NCBI RefSeq assembly: GCF_003351025.1
Contig: NZ_QPCG01000007.1
Span: 310,001-374,000, forward strand
Reading direction: 5' to 3'
Length of the DNA: 64,000 nucleotides
DNA from: Mucilaginibacter endophyticus
GTDB lineage: Bacteria; Bacteroidota; Bacteroidia; Sphingobacteriales; Sphingobacteriaceae
The position numbers and the translations under genes were made by a program. A model generated the notes under the pieces. The model searched no databases, was not told where the DNA came from, and worked only from the letters and a program-made list of their open reading frames with translations. This document shows, in pieces, positions 16,381-24,774 of the stretch (positions within the stretch are counted from its first letter, which is position 1; every line of letters begins with the position of its first letter).

Positions 16381-18963
16381 TTATTTATTGTTTAAAATAG
16401 TGGTTTCAGGCGGGCCAAGATAGGATGGTTTCAGGCCGCCGGTATTAATCACAACCTTCTCCAAAACAACGGCAGGGTCAACCATCCAATATTTAACGGT
16501 GTGTTTTCCCGGCTGGTCGATACGATGTACTGTTGTAAGTTTCCTGATGTTATCTGATACCGCGGCAGCCCAATCTTTTCCATCAACTTTCGGTGCTATA
16601 TTAATAAGCTGTGGCAGTGCTTCATCTACAGATATAGCATAATATAACCCGTCTGTATTTTTGAAATCAAGCGTTGGAGTAATGTAACAGGTTATTGCAA
16701 CTGATCCTGTATCTGTAAAATTAATATCGTATTCCAAATGAGGAGATTTCCCGCCGGGAGTTAAACGCGTGGCCGTAACGGGGCTGGGAGTAACGCCGGA
16801 TTTGGTGTTCCCGAAATCAGGAATAGTTAACCAGTTTATGCTTTTTGATGATATAGCGCGCGAATAATGTTCTGCCTCGATAGCCGTGAAACCGCTTGGT
16901 TTACCCTTTCCGGATATTAAATTTCCCGGTAAAAGGTTAAGGTCTTTTCCTAATGTATCGGCAGCCGAACCACGCGAGGCTGCTTCACGTAAAGCAGGCA
17001 TCTTGTTGTTTTTTGGATCGAACCATGATTCATAGCCTATATGAGTTTGATCCATCATGTGGCGCCATTTTCCTCCGGCAAGTGTGTCGTTATAATAGTT
17101 TGATATTTCCTGGTCGCGGGCGAACAACCTTTTTACTTTATCAGCCGACAATTTAGCCCCGGAGAAATTTCCGGCTTGCGCGTAGAAATTGTTTTTTGCA
17201 ACTTCAAAATACATTTCATTTAAGTTGGCGCAAGCTTGTATGGGATGCAGCACGAGCTGGTAATATGCATCTTGATATTTGAGGGATAGCTTTTTGCCAA
17301 GCTGTTCAGCTTCTGTTAACAGGTGATTGTAATCACTTACAACGCGTTGAAATTCGCTGTAATTGGTGAGGCTGTACGTGTTTTGATTTAACAGTTCGGG
17401 TTTGCATCTTGCATTATACATGGTATAACGCGTCAGCATGTCCGCAATGTTCGTGGCATATTTTAAACCAAATTGCTGGCCCGCCCAATCCCGCGCATAT
17501 TGTTTAAGGTTTGAGGCCGACCACTTTTCCGGGTTCCACGCATAATCCAGGAAAAAACTAATTGGATATTCCATCGGTTTCAGGTCGCCAACATTCACAA
17601 CCCAAATCTGCCTTGCGTTGTAAGCGTATGCGAGGTGCATTTGCTCCCAGGTTTTTGATATGCTGTTGGTGTTAAGCCATTTGTAGTTTCTTGGGCCTCC
17701 AACGTAATCAAAATGATAATAAATACCGTATCCACCTTTTCGGGGTGCCGAAGTTAATGAAGGCAGTTTGCGGATATTACCCCAGTTATCGTCACATAAT
17801 AAAAGGGTAACGTCATCAGGCACACGCATCCCTTTATCGTAGTAATCCTGCACTTCTTTATACAAGGCCCACATTTGCGGTACTTTTTCGGGTGACTTTT
17901 TCAATACATCGCCTATTATCTTGCGTTGGTCTTGCACTATACTTTCAAGCAGGGCAATATTGCTGCCTTCGGTCATCGGTTTATCCCCGTCGCCGCGCAT
18001 ACCAATTGTAACAATGGTTTCTTTGTCGCCCATGTTTTCAATTCCTTGCCGCCAAAACTCCTGTAGTACCTCTTTGTTATTTTCATAGTTCCATTCGCCT
18101 GTACCGTGTTTTTTCCATTCTTGCTGGGCCCTGTCCATAGGTTCGTGATGTGAAGTACCCATCACCACGCCATATTGATCTGCCAGTATGGGGCTTTGTT
18201 TATCATCAGCATTAAACGCGCTGCCCCACATGGCCGGCCATAAGTAGTTGCCTTTTAAGCGTAAAATAAGCTCAAACACTTTTTCGTAAACAAGGTGATT
18301 GATCCCGCCGAATTTTTCACGCGCCCAGCCGGAAAAAGCCGGCGCTTCGTCATTAATAAAAATACCCCTGTATTTTACAGCGGGTGTGCCGTCTGTGTGC
18401 CTGAGCGGGTTAACATAAATCTCCTTTTTTTGCGCCGGAGGCACATCTGCCCACCAATACCACGGAGACATGCCTATTTGTGCAGACAGATCATATACGC
18501 CGAAAACCGTACCGCGTTTATCACTTCCGGCAATTACAAGTGCCTGATCAACTCCGGGTAAGGGGCTTTTAACGGTTTGTATGAGGTAAGTTTCCCATTT
18601 GCCGGCAACGCTACTTGTGTTTAACTGCCCTTTTGTTACCATGTTGTCAATCACCGGGTTTTTTCCAAGTGTGCCAATAATTACAATTTTTTTTGCTTTG
18701 GGTGATGGCGCAAAAAGCGCATGCTTACCTGTTACTGCATATATATCTTTCAAAAAGCTACCGGCTGCCAAACGAACGGCAGGCCATTCATTATCGCTTA
18801 ACCAAACTGAGGACGCGCCGGCGTGACCGACAAGCGGAAAATAACCAGGCACCATTTTTTCGGTTATTAAGTTTGGGTGGCCCGGTGATTGAGCTGCAGC
18901 TATATTTTTAGAAACTATCGTAGCGAAAATTACAAGGGGTAATAAAAAACTTTTTCTCAGCAT
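16381..18963 (-). CDS. GH115 xylan alpha-1,2-glucuronidase
   Basis: GH115 enzymes remove (4-O-methyl)glucuronic acid from internal xylose residues of glucuronoxylan. I chose the ATG at 18961-18963, giving 860 residues with signal peptide MLRKSFLLPLVIFATIVSKNI; the longer frame adds residues without signal character. Recognised blocks include IAGSDKRGTVFGVYDLS, YRGIFINDEAPAF, NYLWPAMWGSAF, GTSHHEPMDRAQQEW and GMRGDGDKPM, followed by the C-terminal beta domain with AIEAEHYSR. It follows the GH10 gene by 11 bases and is co-transcribed with it from the operator-bearing promoter near 20110. It is probably periplasmic. Confidence 0.94.
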   Translation of the reverse strand: MLRKSFLLPLVIFATIVSKNIAAAQSPGHPNLITEKMVPGYFPLVGHAGASSVWLSDNEWPAVRLAAGSFLKDIYAVTGKHALFAPSPKAKKIVIIGTLGKNPVIDNMVTKGQLNTSSVAGKWETYLIQTVKSPLPGVDQALVIAGSDKRGTVFGVYDLSAQIGMSPWYWWADVPPAQKKEIYVNPLRHTDGTPAVKYRGIFINDEAPAFSGWAREKFGGINHLVYEKVFELILRLKGNYLWPAMWGSAFNADDKQSPILADQYGVVMGTSHHEPMDRAQQEWKKHGTGEWNYENNKEVLQEFWRQGIENMGDKETIVTIGMRGDGDKPMTEGSNIALLESIVQDQRKIIGDVLKKSPEKVPQMWALYKEVQDYYDKGMRVPDDVTLLLCDDNWGNIRKLPSLTSAPRKGGYGIYYHFDYVGGPRNYKWLNTNSISKTWEQMHLAYAYNARQIWVVNVGDLKPMEYPISFFLDYAWNPEKWSASNLKQYARDWAGQQFGLKYATNIADMLTRYTMYNARCKPELLNQNTYSLTNYSEFQRVVSDYNHLLTEAEQLGKKLSLKYQDAYYQLVLHPIQACANLNEMYFEVAKNNFYAQAGNFSGAKLSADKVKRLFARDQEISNYYNDTLAGGKWRHMMDQTHIGYESWFDPKNNKMPALREAASRGSAADTLGKDLNLLPGNLISGKGKPSGFTAIEAEHYSRAISSKSINWLTIPDFGNTKSGVTPSPVTATRLTPGGKSPHLEYDINFTDTGSVAITCYITPTLDFKNTDGLYYAISVDEALPQLINIAPKVDGKDWAAAVSDNIRKLTTVHRIDQPGKHTVKYWMVDPAVVLEKVVINTGGLKPSYLGPPETTILNNK

Positions 18964-18974
18964 ATTATTATTCG

Positions 18975-20057
18975 TTAAAATTTTACGACATCCCAAAAAG
19001 CTTGTTTCGGCTGAAGCGACTGATCAAAAAGTAAAGGATAGTTTTTTCTGTCCCGTACCGGAAAATTGTCCAGCCAGCTGTATTTATCCGATAAATTCCA
19101 AAATGTAACACCAGTGATATATTTCCGGTATTTTCTAAATATTTCAAATACTCTGGTATATTGCTCGGCCTGTTTTTTAGCCCGCTCGGGTGTAAATGCT
19201 GTATTTTCAGCATCTTTCAGGGCCCGGTTGCCGTTTTCATTGGGATAAACGGAAATATCAAGTTCGGTGATTTGGATTTTTAGGCCAAGGGAGGCATACT
19301 CTTCTATAGCCCTGGTAAGTTCCAGTACTGTAGGTTCGTTTAATGACCAATGCGCTTGTAAGCCAACAGCATTAACCGGAACCCTGGCGTCAATAAGTTT
19401 TTTTAACAGCCTATAAACCCGTTCTCTCTTCCCTGGCCTTTCTGTGTTATAATCGTTGTAAAACAGGATAGCGTTAGGATCAGCTTCGTGAGCGTATTCA
19501 AAGGCTTTAAAAATAAAATCCTCGCCGCAGATCTTATACCATAATGAATTACGAAGGAGTTGTGTGCTATCATCAGATACGGCTTCATTAACAACGTCCC
19601 ATGCATAAATTTTGCCTTTATATCTGCCTACAACAGTGTTGATATGGTCTTTAAGCCGTTTTAATAATATCTCTTTAGTTACCAGTTTTTTATTTCCATC
19701 GTAAAAGATCCAGTTTGGCACCTGGTTATGCCAGCACAAATTATGTCCTCTTATCCTAATGTGATGTGTTTGAGCAAAAGCAACGATTGAGTCAGCGTCG
19801 CGCCAATAGTAACGGTTTTCTTCCGGATGGATAGGCCCCATTTTCATCGCGTTTTCAGGGGTAATGCTGTTAAACTGATTACATATCAGATTTCGTTCGG
19901 CTGTGTCAGAGAGGGCCGCGAGGTTTACTGCTACGCCAACCGGGAAATAATTTTTATAGTAATCTTTCAAGCCCTTATGCGATAGAGTTTGAGCCGGGGT
20001 GATAGCGATGTTGGTTAAATACAGCAGCATGGCCGTGATATAGATTTTTGTTTTCAT
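18975..20057 (-). CDS. GH10 endo-beta-1,4-xylanase
   Basis: GH10 cleaves the xylan backbone. I chose the ATG at 20055-20057, giving 360 residues with a signal peptide ending TPAQT. The upstream in-frame extension runs through the operator and has no signal character. The catalytic acid/base is Glu158 in WDVVNEAVSD and the nucleophile is Glu265 in QITELDISV; the RGHNLCWHNQVPNW block is also intact. It is the first gene of a two-gene operon with GH115. Operator 2 lies 51 bases before the start. No carbohydrate-binding module is fused. Confidence 0.96.
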   Translation of the reverse strand: MKTKIYITAMLLYLTNIAITPAQTLSHKGLKDYYKNYFPVGVAVNLAALSDTAERNLICNQFNSITPENAMKMGPIHPEENRYYWRDADSIVAFAQTHHIRIRGHNLCWHNQVPNWIFYDGNKKLVTKEILLKRLKDHINTVVGRYKGKIYAWDVVNEAVSDDSTQLLRNSLWYKICGEDFIFKAFEYAHEADPNAILFYNDYNTERPGKRERVYRLLKKLIDARVPVNAVGLQAHWSLNEPTVLELTRAIEEYASLGLKIQITELDISVYPNENGNRALKDAENTAFTPERAKKQAEQYTRVFEIFRKYRKYITGVTFWNLSDKYSWLDNFPVRDRKNYPLLFDQSLQPKQAFWDVVKF

Positions 20058-20107
20058 GTGGTTTATAGTTGCGGTTGTGAGGTGGCAATATAAATCTAAA
20101 AATACGA

Positions 20108-20129
20108 TTTGTGCAATCGATTGTACAAA
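20108..20129. promoter_or_regulatory. LacI operator 2 upstream of the xylanase-GH115 operon
   Basis: A 22-bp palindrome has one mismatch: TTTGTGCAATC facing GATTGTACAAA. The core GCAATCGATTG matches operator 1. It lies 51 bases before the GH10 start. Confidence 0.82.
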
Positions 20130-20353
20130 TAACAATAATGATACATTCTGAGGATGCTGGTTGGCAGCGTATTGAGTTACTTTTATTCACGATAGCTTAA
20201 TTATAAACGGTAATCCACCAATAAAGTCATGGCACATTCTGGCGCACGCGAAACGCCAGATCTTTATAACTGGCCAATTGCGCATAAGCAGTAACAAATA
20301 GCTGTGTAAAAAAGAGCACTATGTGCTTTGATTTTCAAAAGGTTTTTTATATT

Positions 20354-20367
20354 TGCAATCGATTGCA
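20354..20367. promoter_or_regulatory. LacI operator 3 upstream of GH67
   Basis: The perfect 14-bp core TGCAATCGATTGCA overlaps the last two bases of an exact -7 box TATATTTG (20348-20355) on the plus strand. This leaves a leader of roughly 120 bases before the GH67 start. The overlap predicts repression by steric block. Confidence 0.87.
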
Positions 20368-20491
20368 TAGTCTTAATGAATTATAAACCATCGTTGATGA
20401 CGATAAGTTATCGGCCAAATTATTTGCAATTCTTATAAAGCTGTTTTTTTGTTAGTATTATAAAATGTTGCTAAGCTGAATTAAAAATTTT

Positions 20492-22672
20492 ATGCCTAAA
20501 TATTTGTTGAAGTGTTCATGTCTGTGCCTGCTGTTTTGCATTGTGATGATAAGCAAATCCCGTGCAGACAATGGTTATAAGTTATGGCTTGAATATAATA
20601 GGGTAAACAATGAACAACTCGCAGGCGCCTACAGGCTGCAATTACGATACGTCGTATTTCCGGCAACGTCCGACCAGCTAAAGGCCGCTAAAGCCGAATT
20701 GTTGATGGGATTGGATGGAATGCTTGCAACAAAACCATCAGAGGTCAAGGATATAACCGGAGGACAAACTGTTGTAATTGGCACGAGGCAATCTTTAAAG
20801 TCCTTATCGATAGCAGTTTCTGACAGTGTCGGAGATGAGGGCTATCTTATCAAAACAACCCTGATCAACAAAAAACAATGCACCCTTATAGCTGCTAATA
20901 CCGATGTTGGGGTGTTGTACGGCGTTTTTAATTTTTTAAAACTCATCCAGACCAATCAGCCGATCAGTAAGTTAAATATCGCTGATCATCCGCGTTTAAT
21001 GTACCGGGTGCTGGATCATTGGGATAACCTAAACCGCACTGTTGAGCGGGGATATGCCGGTTCATCTATCTGGAACTGGCATAAGCTGCCAGACATTATC
21101 GATCAGCGTTATATTGACTATGCCCGGGCTAATGCATCGGTGGGTATCAATGGCTCGGTAGTGAATAATGTAAATGCCGATGCGTTGATCCTCTCACCGC
21201 AATATTTATTGAAAGTGCAGGCGCTGGCCAACGTTTTCAGAACGTATGGTATCAGAATTTACCTGTCGGTAAAATTCAGCAGCCCGGTTGAGTTGGGCGG
21301 ACTAAAAACTGCCGATCCGCTTGACCCTGCTGTGAAAAAATGGTGGGCCGATAAGGCTGATGAAATTTATAGCTACATCCCTGATTTTGGCGGATTTTTG
21401 GTGAAAGCCAATTCAGAGGGGCAACCTGGTCCGCAAAGTTACAGTCGTACCCATGCCGATGGCGCCAATATGCTGGCAGATGTTTTGGCCCCACACCACG
21501 GCATAGTAATGTGGCGCGCTTTTGTATACGATAACAAAGTGCCCGATGATAGATTCAAACAGGCTTATAACGAATTCAAACCGTTTGACGGGAAATTTAA
21601 AGATAACGTGATCATCCAGGTTAAAAACGGCCCTATTGATTTTCAGCCGCGAGAACCTTTTCATCCCTTGTTTGGCGCTATGCCCAATACCCCGCTGATG
21701 ATGGAATTTCAGCTAACGCAGGAGTATCTTGGTTTTTCAACCCACCTGGTTTATGAAGCGCCCTTATTTGCAGAATGCCTGCAATCTGACACCCACAAAT
21801 ATGGTAAAGGCTCAACCGTGGCAAGGGTAATTAAAGGCGATTTTAATAAGAAACTGATAACCGGTATGGCTGGTGTAGCTAACGTTGGTGCCGATTTAAA
21901 CTGGTGTGGTCACCCTTTTGGGCAAGCTAACTGGTACGCGTTCGGTCGTATGGCCTGGAACCCGGATCAATCGCCCGCGGTTATTGCTACCGACTGGCTC
22001 CGTATGACTTTTACAAACAATGCCGGCTTTGTATCGCCAGTAAAAAACATTATGCTGCAGTCAAGGGAAAATACTGTCAACTATATGACCCCGCTTGGTT
22101 TGCACCATATCATGGGCGTATCAACACACTATGGCCCCGGCCCGTGGGTGGATAATGCAGGCCGCCCTGATTGGAATGCTACTTATTACCACAAAGCCGA
22201 TTCGGCCGGGATAGGTTTTGACCGTACTACGTTCGGGAGTGGTGCATTAAGGCAATACGCACCAGAGGTTAAGGCGGACTGGGAAAACCTGCAAACCTGC
22301 CCCGACGAATACCTGCTTTGGTTTCATCATTTGAGCTGGAAGTATAAAATGCGTTCGGGCAGAACGTTATGGGACGAGCTGGTTTGGCATTACTACACAG
22401 GTGTTGATTCGGTTAAACAAATGGGCCTCACCTGGGATAAATTGCAAGGTAAAATAGATGCTGAACGTTTTATGGAAGTGAAACAGCTAATGCAGCTTCA
22501 GTATAAAGAAGCCGTAACCTGGCGCGATGCCTGTGTTTTATATTTTCAGACATTTTCTAAAATGCAGACAGGAGCCGGGTACCCTAAGCCTGAACATCCT
22601 TTAGATTATTACAAAAAACTGAAGTTTTACTATGTACCTGGCATAGGAGGCAATAATTACATGACCAATTAA
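20492..22672 (+). CDS. GH67 alpha-glucuronidase
   Basis: GH67 releases 4-O-methylglucuronic acid from the non-reducing end of xylo-oligosaccharides, complementing GH115 which acts internally. The 726-residue protein has a signal peptide (about 25 residues, ending SRA). The catalytic acid is Glu309 (VKANSEGQPG) and the two bases are Asp383 (NGPIDFQPREP) and Glu411 (QLTQEYLG), with spacing of 74 and 28 residues like characterised members. The FWGPGPWVD-like block GPGPWVDNAGRPDWN is present. It is followed after 21 bases by GH43, then a strong terminator, so it is a two-gene operon under operator 3. Confidence 0.96.
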   Translation: MPKYLLKCSCLCLLFCIVMISKSRADNGYKLWLEYNRVNNEQLAGAYRLQLRYVVFPATSDQLKAAKAELLMGLDGMLATKPSEVKDITGGQTVVIGTRQSLKSLSIAVSDSVGDEGYLIKTTLINKKQCTLIAANTDVGVLYGVFNFLKLIQTNQPISKLNIADHPRLMYRVLDHWDNLNRTVERGYAGSSIWNWHKLPDIIDQRYIDYARANASVGINGSVVNNVNADALILSPQYLLKVQALANVFRTYGIRIYLSVKFSSPVELGGLKTADPLDPAVKKWWADKADEIYSYIPDFGGFLVKANSEGQPGPQSYSRTHADGANMLADVLAPHHGIVMWRAFVYDNKVPDDRFKQAYNEFKPFDGKFKDNVIIQVKNGPIDFQPREPFHPLFGAMPNTPLMMEFQLTQEYLGFSTHLVYEAPLFAECLQSDTHKYGKGSTVARVIKGDFNKKLITGMAGVANVGADLNWCGHPFGQANWYAFGRMAWNPDQSPAVIATDWLRMTFTNNAGFVSPVKNIMLQSRENTVNYMTPLGLHHIMGVSTHYGPGPWVDNAGRPDWNATYYHKADSAGIGFDRTTFGSGALRQYAPEVKADWENLQTCPDEYLLWFHHLSWKYKMRSGRTLWDELVWHYYTGVDSVKQMGLTWDKLQGKIDAERFMEVKQLMQLQYKEAVTWRDACVLYFQTFSKMQTGAGYPKPEHPLDYYKKLKFYYVPGIGGNNYMTN

Positions 22673-22693
22673 AATCATCATAAACCCAAGCCA

Positions 22694-23806
22694 ATGAAGC
22701 AGTATTTTACAACATCAAAGTTAATCGTTACGCTTTTTGCACCCCTGTGCCTTTTTAGCGCGTGTAACTCATCAAATTCCAAAACAGCCAACGCGGCCGA
22801 CAGCACAAAAGCAGATACCGGGGAAAAGACAAAATATCTGTCACAGCCACTTATTAGTTCAATTTATACAGCAGATCCGTCGACACATGTATTTAACGGC
22901 AAAATTTACATCTACCCATCTCATGATATCAACGCGGGTATCCCCGAAAATGATAACGGAGATCATTTTGCCATGAAAGATTACCATATCCTTTCGATGG
23001 ATAGCGTTGGTGGCAAGGTTACAGATAACGGCGTTGCGCTTGATATTAAGGATATTCCCTGGGCGGGCCGTCAACTCTGGGCGCCTGATGTGGCTTTTAA
23101 GGATGGCACTTACTACCTGTACTTCCCGGTAAAGGATAAAAAAGATGTATTCCATATTGGCGTAGCAACGTCGGCCAGTCCGGTTGGCCCTTTTAAAGCC
23201 GAACCCGAACCAATAGCAGGAAGCTATAGTATTGACCCTGCTGTATTTACCGATAGCGATGGCAAAACTTATATGTATTTCGGCGGTATTTGGGGTGGAC
23301 AGCTTCAGCGCTGGATTAATGGAAAGTATGATGCCAATGGCTCAAAAACAGATTCAAAACAGGAAGATGCCCCGGCTATAAGCTGCAAGGTTGCCCTGCT
23401 TAAACCCGATATGAAAAGCTTTGACGGTGCTGTGAAAGATGCCGTAATTGTAGACAGCCTGGGTAAACCGCTACTGACCAAAGATCACGACCGACGCTTT
23501 TTTGAAGGCTCCTGGATGCATAAATATAATGGTAAATACTATCTTACTTATTCAACCGGTGATACACATTTTCTTTGTTACGCTATAGGCGATAGTCCAT
23601 TGGGGCCATTTACTTACAAAGGCGTATTTATGAAGCCTGTGCAAGGCTGGACAACTCACCACTCCATTATAGAGGTTAAGGGCAAGTGGTATATTTTTTA
23701 CCATGATACCCAGTTGTCAGGCAAAACGCATTTGCGTAATGTAAAAGTAACAACCCTTGAACATAATGCAGATGGATCAATTAAGCTGATCGATCCATTT
23801 TTGTAA
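22694..23806 (+). CDS. GH43 lipoprotein (beta-xylosidase/arabinofuranosidase)
   Basis: This 370-residue lipoprotein (lipobox FSAC, Cys24) has a five-bladed propeller of the GH43 type. The catalytic triad is readable: general base Asp61 in IYTADPSTHVF, pKa-tuning Asp181 in SYSIDPAVF, and acid Glu271 in RRFFEGSWMHKYN. The family contains beta-xylosidases and arabinofuranosidases; the context of xylo-oligosaccharide debranching favours beta-xylosidase, but I cannot settle it from sequence. It is probably anchored in a membrane facing the periplasm. It is co-transcribed with GH67. Confidence 0.92.
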   Translation: MKQYFTTSKLIVTLFAPLCLFSACNSSNSKTANAADSTKADTGEKTKYLSQPLISSIYTADPSTHVFNGKIYIYPSHDINAGIPENDNGDHFAMKDYHILSMDSVGGKVTDNGVALDIKDIPWAGRQLWAPDVAFKDGTYYLYFPVKDKKDVFHIGVATSASPVGPFKAEPEPIAGSYSIDPAVFTDSDGKTYMYFGGIWGGQLQRWINGKYDANGSKTDSKQEDAPAISCKVALLKPDMKSFDGAVKDAVIVDSLGKPLLTKDHDRRFFEGSWMHKYNGKYYLTYSTGDTHFLCYAIGDSPLGPFTYKGVFMKPVQGWTTHHSIIEVKGKWYIFYHDTQLSGKTHLRNVKVTTLEHNADGSIKLIDPFL

Positions 23807-23819
23807 TTGATTGTTTTAC

Positions 23820-23865
23820 AATTCTCTACCGTTTCTGAATTTAGAAACGGTAGAGAATTTTTTTA
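23820..23865 (+). terminator. Strong terminator behind GH43
   Basis: A perfect 17-bp stem (AATTCTCTACCGTTTCT and its complement, 6-base loop) is followed by an uninterrupted run of T. It lies 13 bases after the GH43 stop. The minus-strand side lacks a T-tract. Confidence 0.95.
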
Positions 23866-23878
23866 TGCAGGAACTCGA

Positions 23879-24691
23879 TTATACCCCGCTAAAGATAGAA
23901 AAGCCGCCATCAACAGTGATAACAGTCCCCGTCACAAACCGGGAAGCATCGCTAAGTAGCCAAACTAATGCGCCAACCAGTTCATCGGGCGCACCAAACC
24001 GTTTAAACGGTGTTTTATCAATTACGAGGTTTCCACGTTCGGTATAGGAGCCAATAGGGGTAGTTAATAAGTTTTTATTTTGCTCGGTAAGGAAAAATCC
24101 GGGGGCAATAGCATTGCTCCGGATCCTGTCGCCATAGCGGTTGGCAAGTTCTACCGCAAACCATTTGGTAAAAGTATCTACCGCGCCTTTAGCTAAACTG
24201 TATCCCAAGACTTTGGTAATGGCCTGTTGTGATGCCATTGATGAAATATTCACGATACTCCCGCTTCCGTTTTTAGCAATAGCTTCACCAAATATCCGGG
24301 TAGGTAAAATGGTGCCGAATAGGTTAAGGTTAATTACCTGCCGGAGTGCTTCCATATCAAACGAAAAAATGCTGTCGTCTGGCTGTATAATGCCCCCAGG
24401 CATATTACCGCCGGCGGCATTAACCAATCCGTCAATTTTTCCAAACGTATCCAGTACTAATTGGCGCGCAGCTTTTAGTTCATGCTCAATGGTTACATCG
24501 GCAATGAGTGCCAGGGCTTTAGTGCCGTTTTGCTGTAATTGGGCTACCCGCTGTTCTGCTATTTCTTTGTTCCGGCCAAGTATGGCAACAGCGCCGCCCG
24601 CCTGTGCAATGCCGTTAATAAAAGCTTGCCCTAATATCCCGGTTCCGCCGGTTACCACGATTACTTTGTTGCTTAGTGAAAAATTATCCAT
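23879..24691 (-). CDS. SDR oxidoreductase, probable D-mannonate (fructuronate) reductase
   Basis: A classical short-chain dehydrogenase of 270 residues, reading from the ATG at 24689-24691 (an upstream TTG would add five residues). The NAD(P) motif TGGTGILG is at the N-terminus, followed by NAAG, catalytic Ser in NISSMAS, the YSLAK Tyr/Lys pair and the C-terminal VDGGFS. The family includes mannonate oxidoreductases that interconvert fructuronate and mannonate. Because the locus holds UxuA and alpha-glucuronidases but no UxuB-type enzyme, this is the likely fructuronate reductase, by inference. It follows the acetylesterase gene by 83 bases on the same strand. Confidence 0.85.
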   Translation of the reverse strand: MDNFSLSNKVIVVTGGTGILGQAFINGIAQAGGAVAILGRNKEIAEQRVAQLQQNGTKALALIADVTIEHELKAARQLVLDTFGKIDGLVNAAGGNMPGGIIQPDDSIFSFDMEALRQVINLNLFGTILPTRIFGEAIAKNGSGSIVNISSMASQQAITKVLGYSLAKGAVDTFTKWFAVELANRYGDRIRSNAIAPGFFLTEQNKNLLTTPIGSYTERGNLVIDKTPFKRFGAPDELVGALVWLLSDASRFVTGTVITVDGGFSIFSGV

Positions 24692-24774
24692 ATATGATAT
24701 TGGCAAATACGCCTTTGAGTTTTATGTGGTTTTATTTGTTGTATATAATTGAGCCTGTGGTAATACCAGGATAG

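Noticed and set aside
20058..20135. Upstream extension of the GH10 frame
   Set aside because: It would translate the LacI operator and place the signal peptide internally; the ATG at 20057 starts a normal signal peptide.
20238..20260. TCTGGCG/CGCCAGA 7-bp hairpin between GH10 and GH67 promoters
   Set aside because: It is short, lacks a T-tract and lies between divergent promoters; likely chance or minor.
16329..23859. Shared CTACCGT in the hairpins at 16329 and 23820
   Set aside because: Seven bases in common in two terminator stems is not enough to claim a repeat family.
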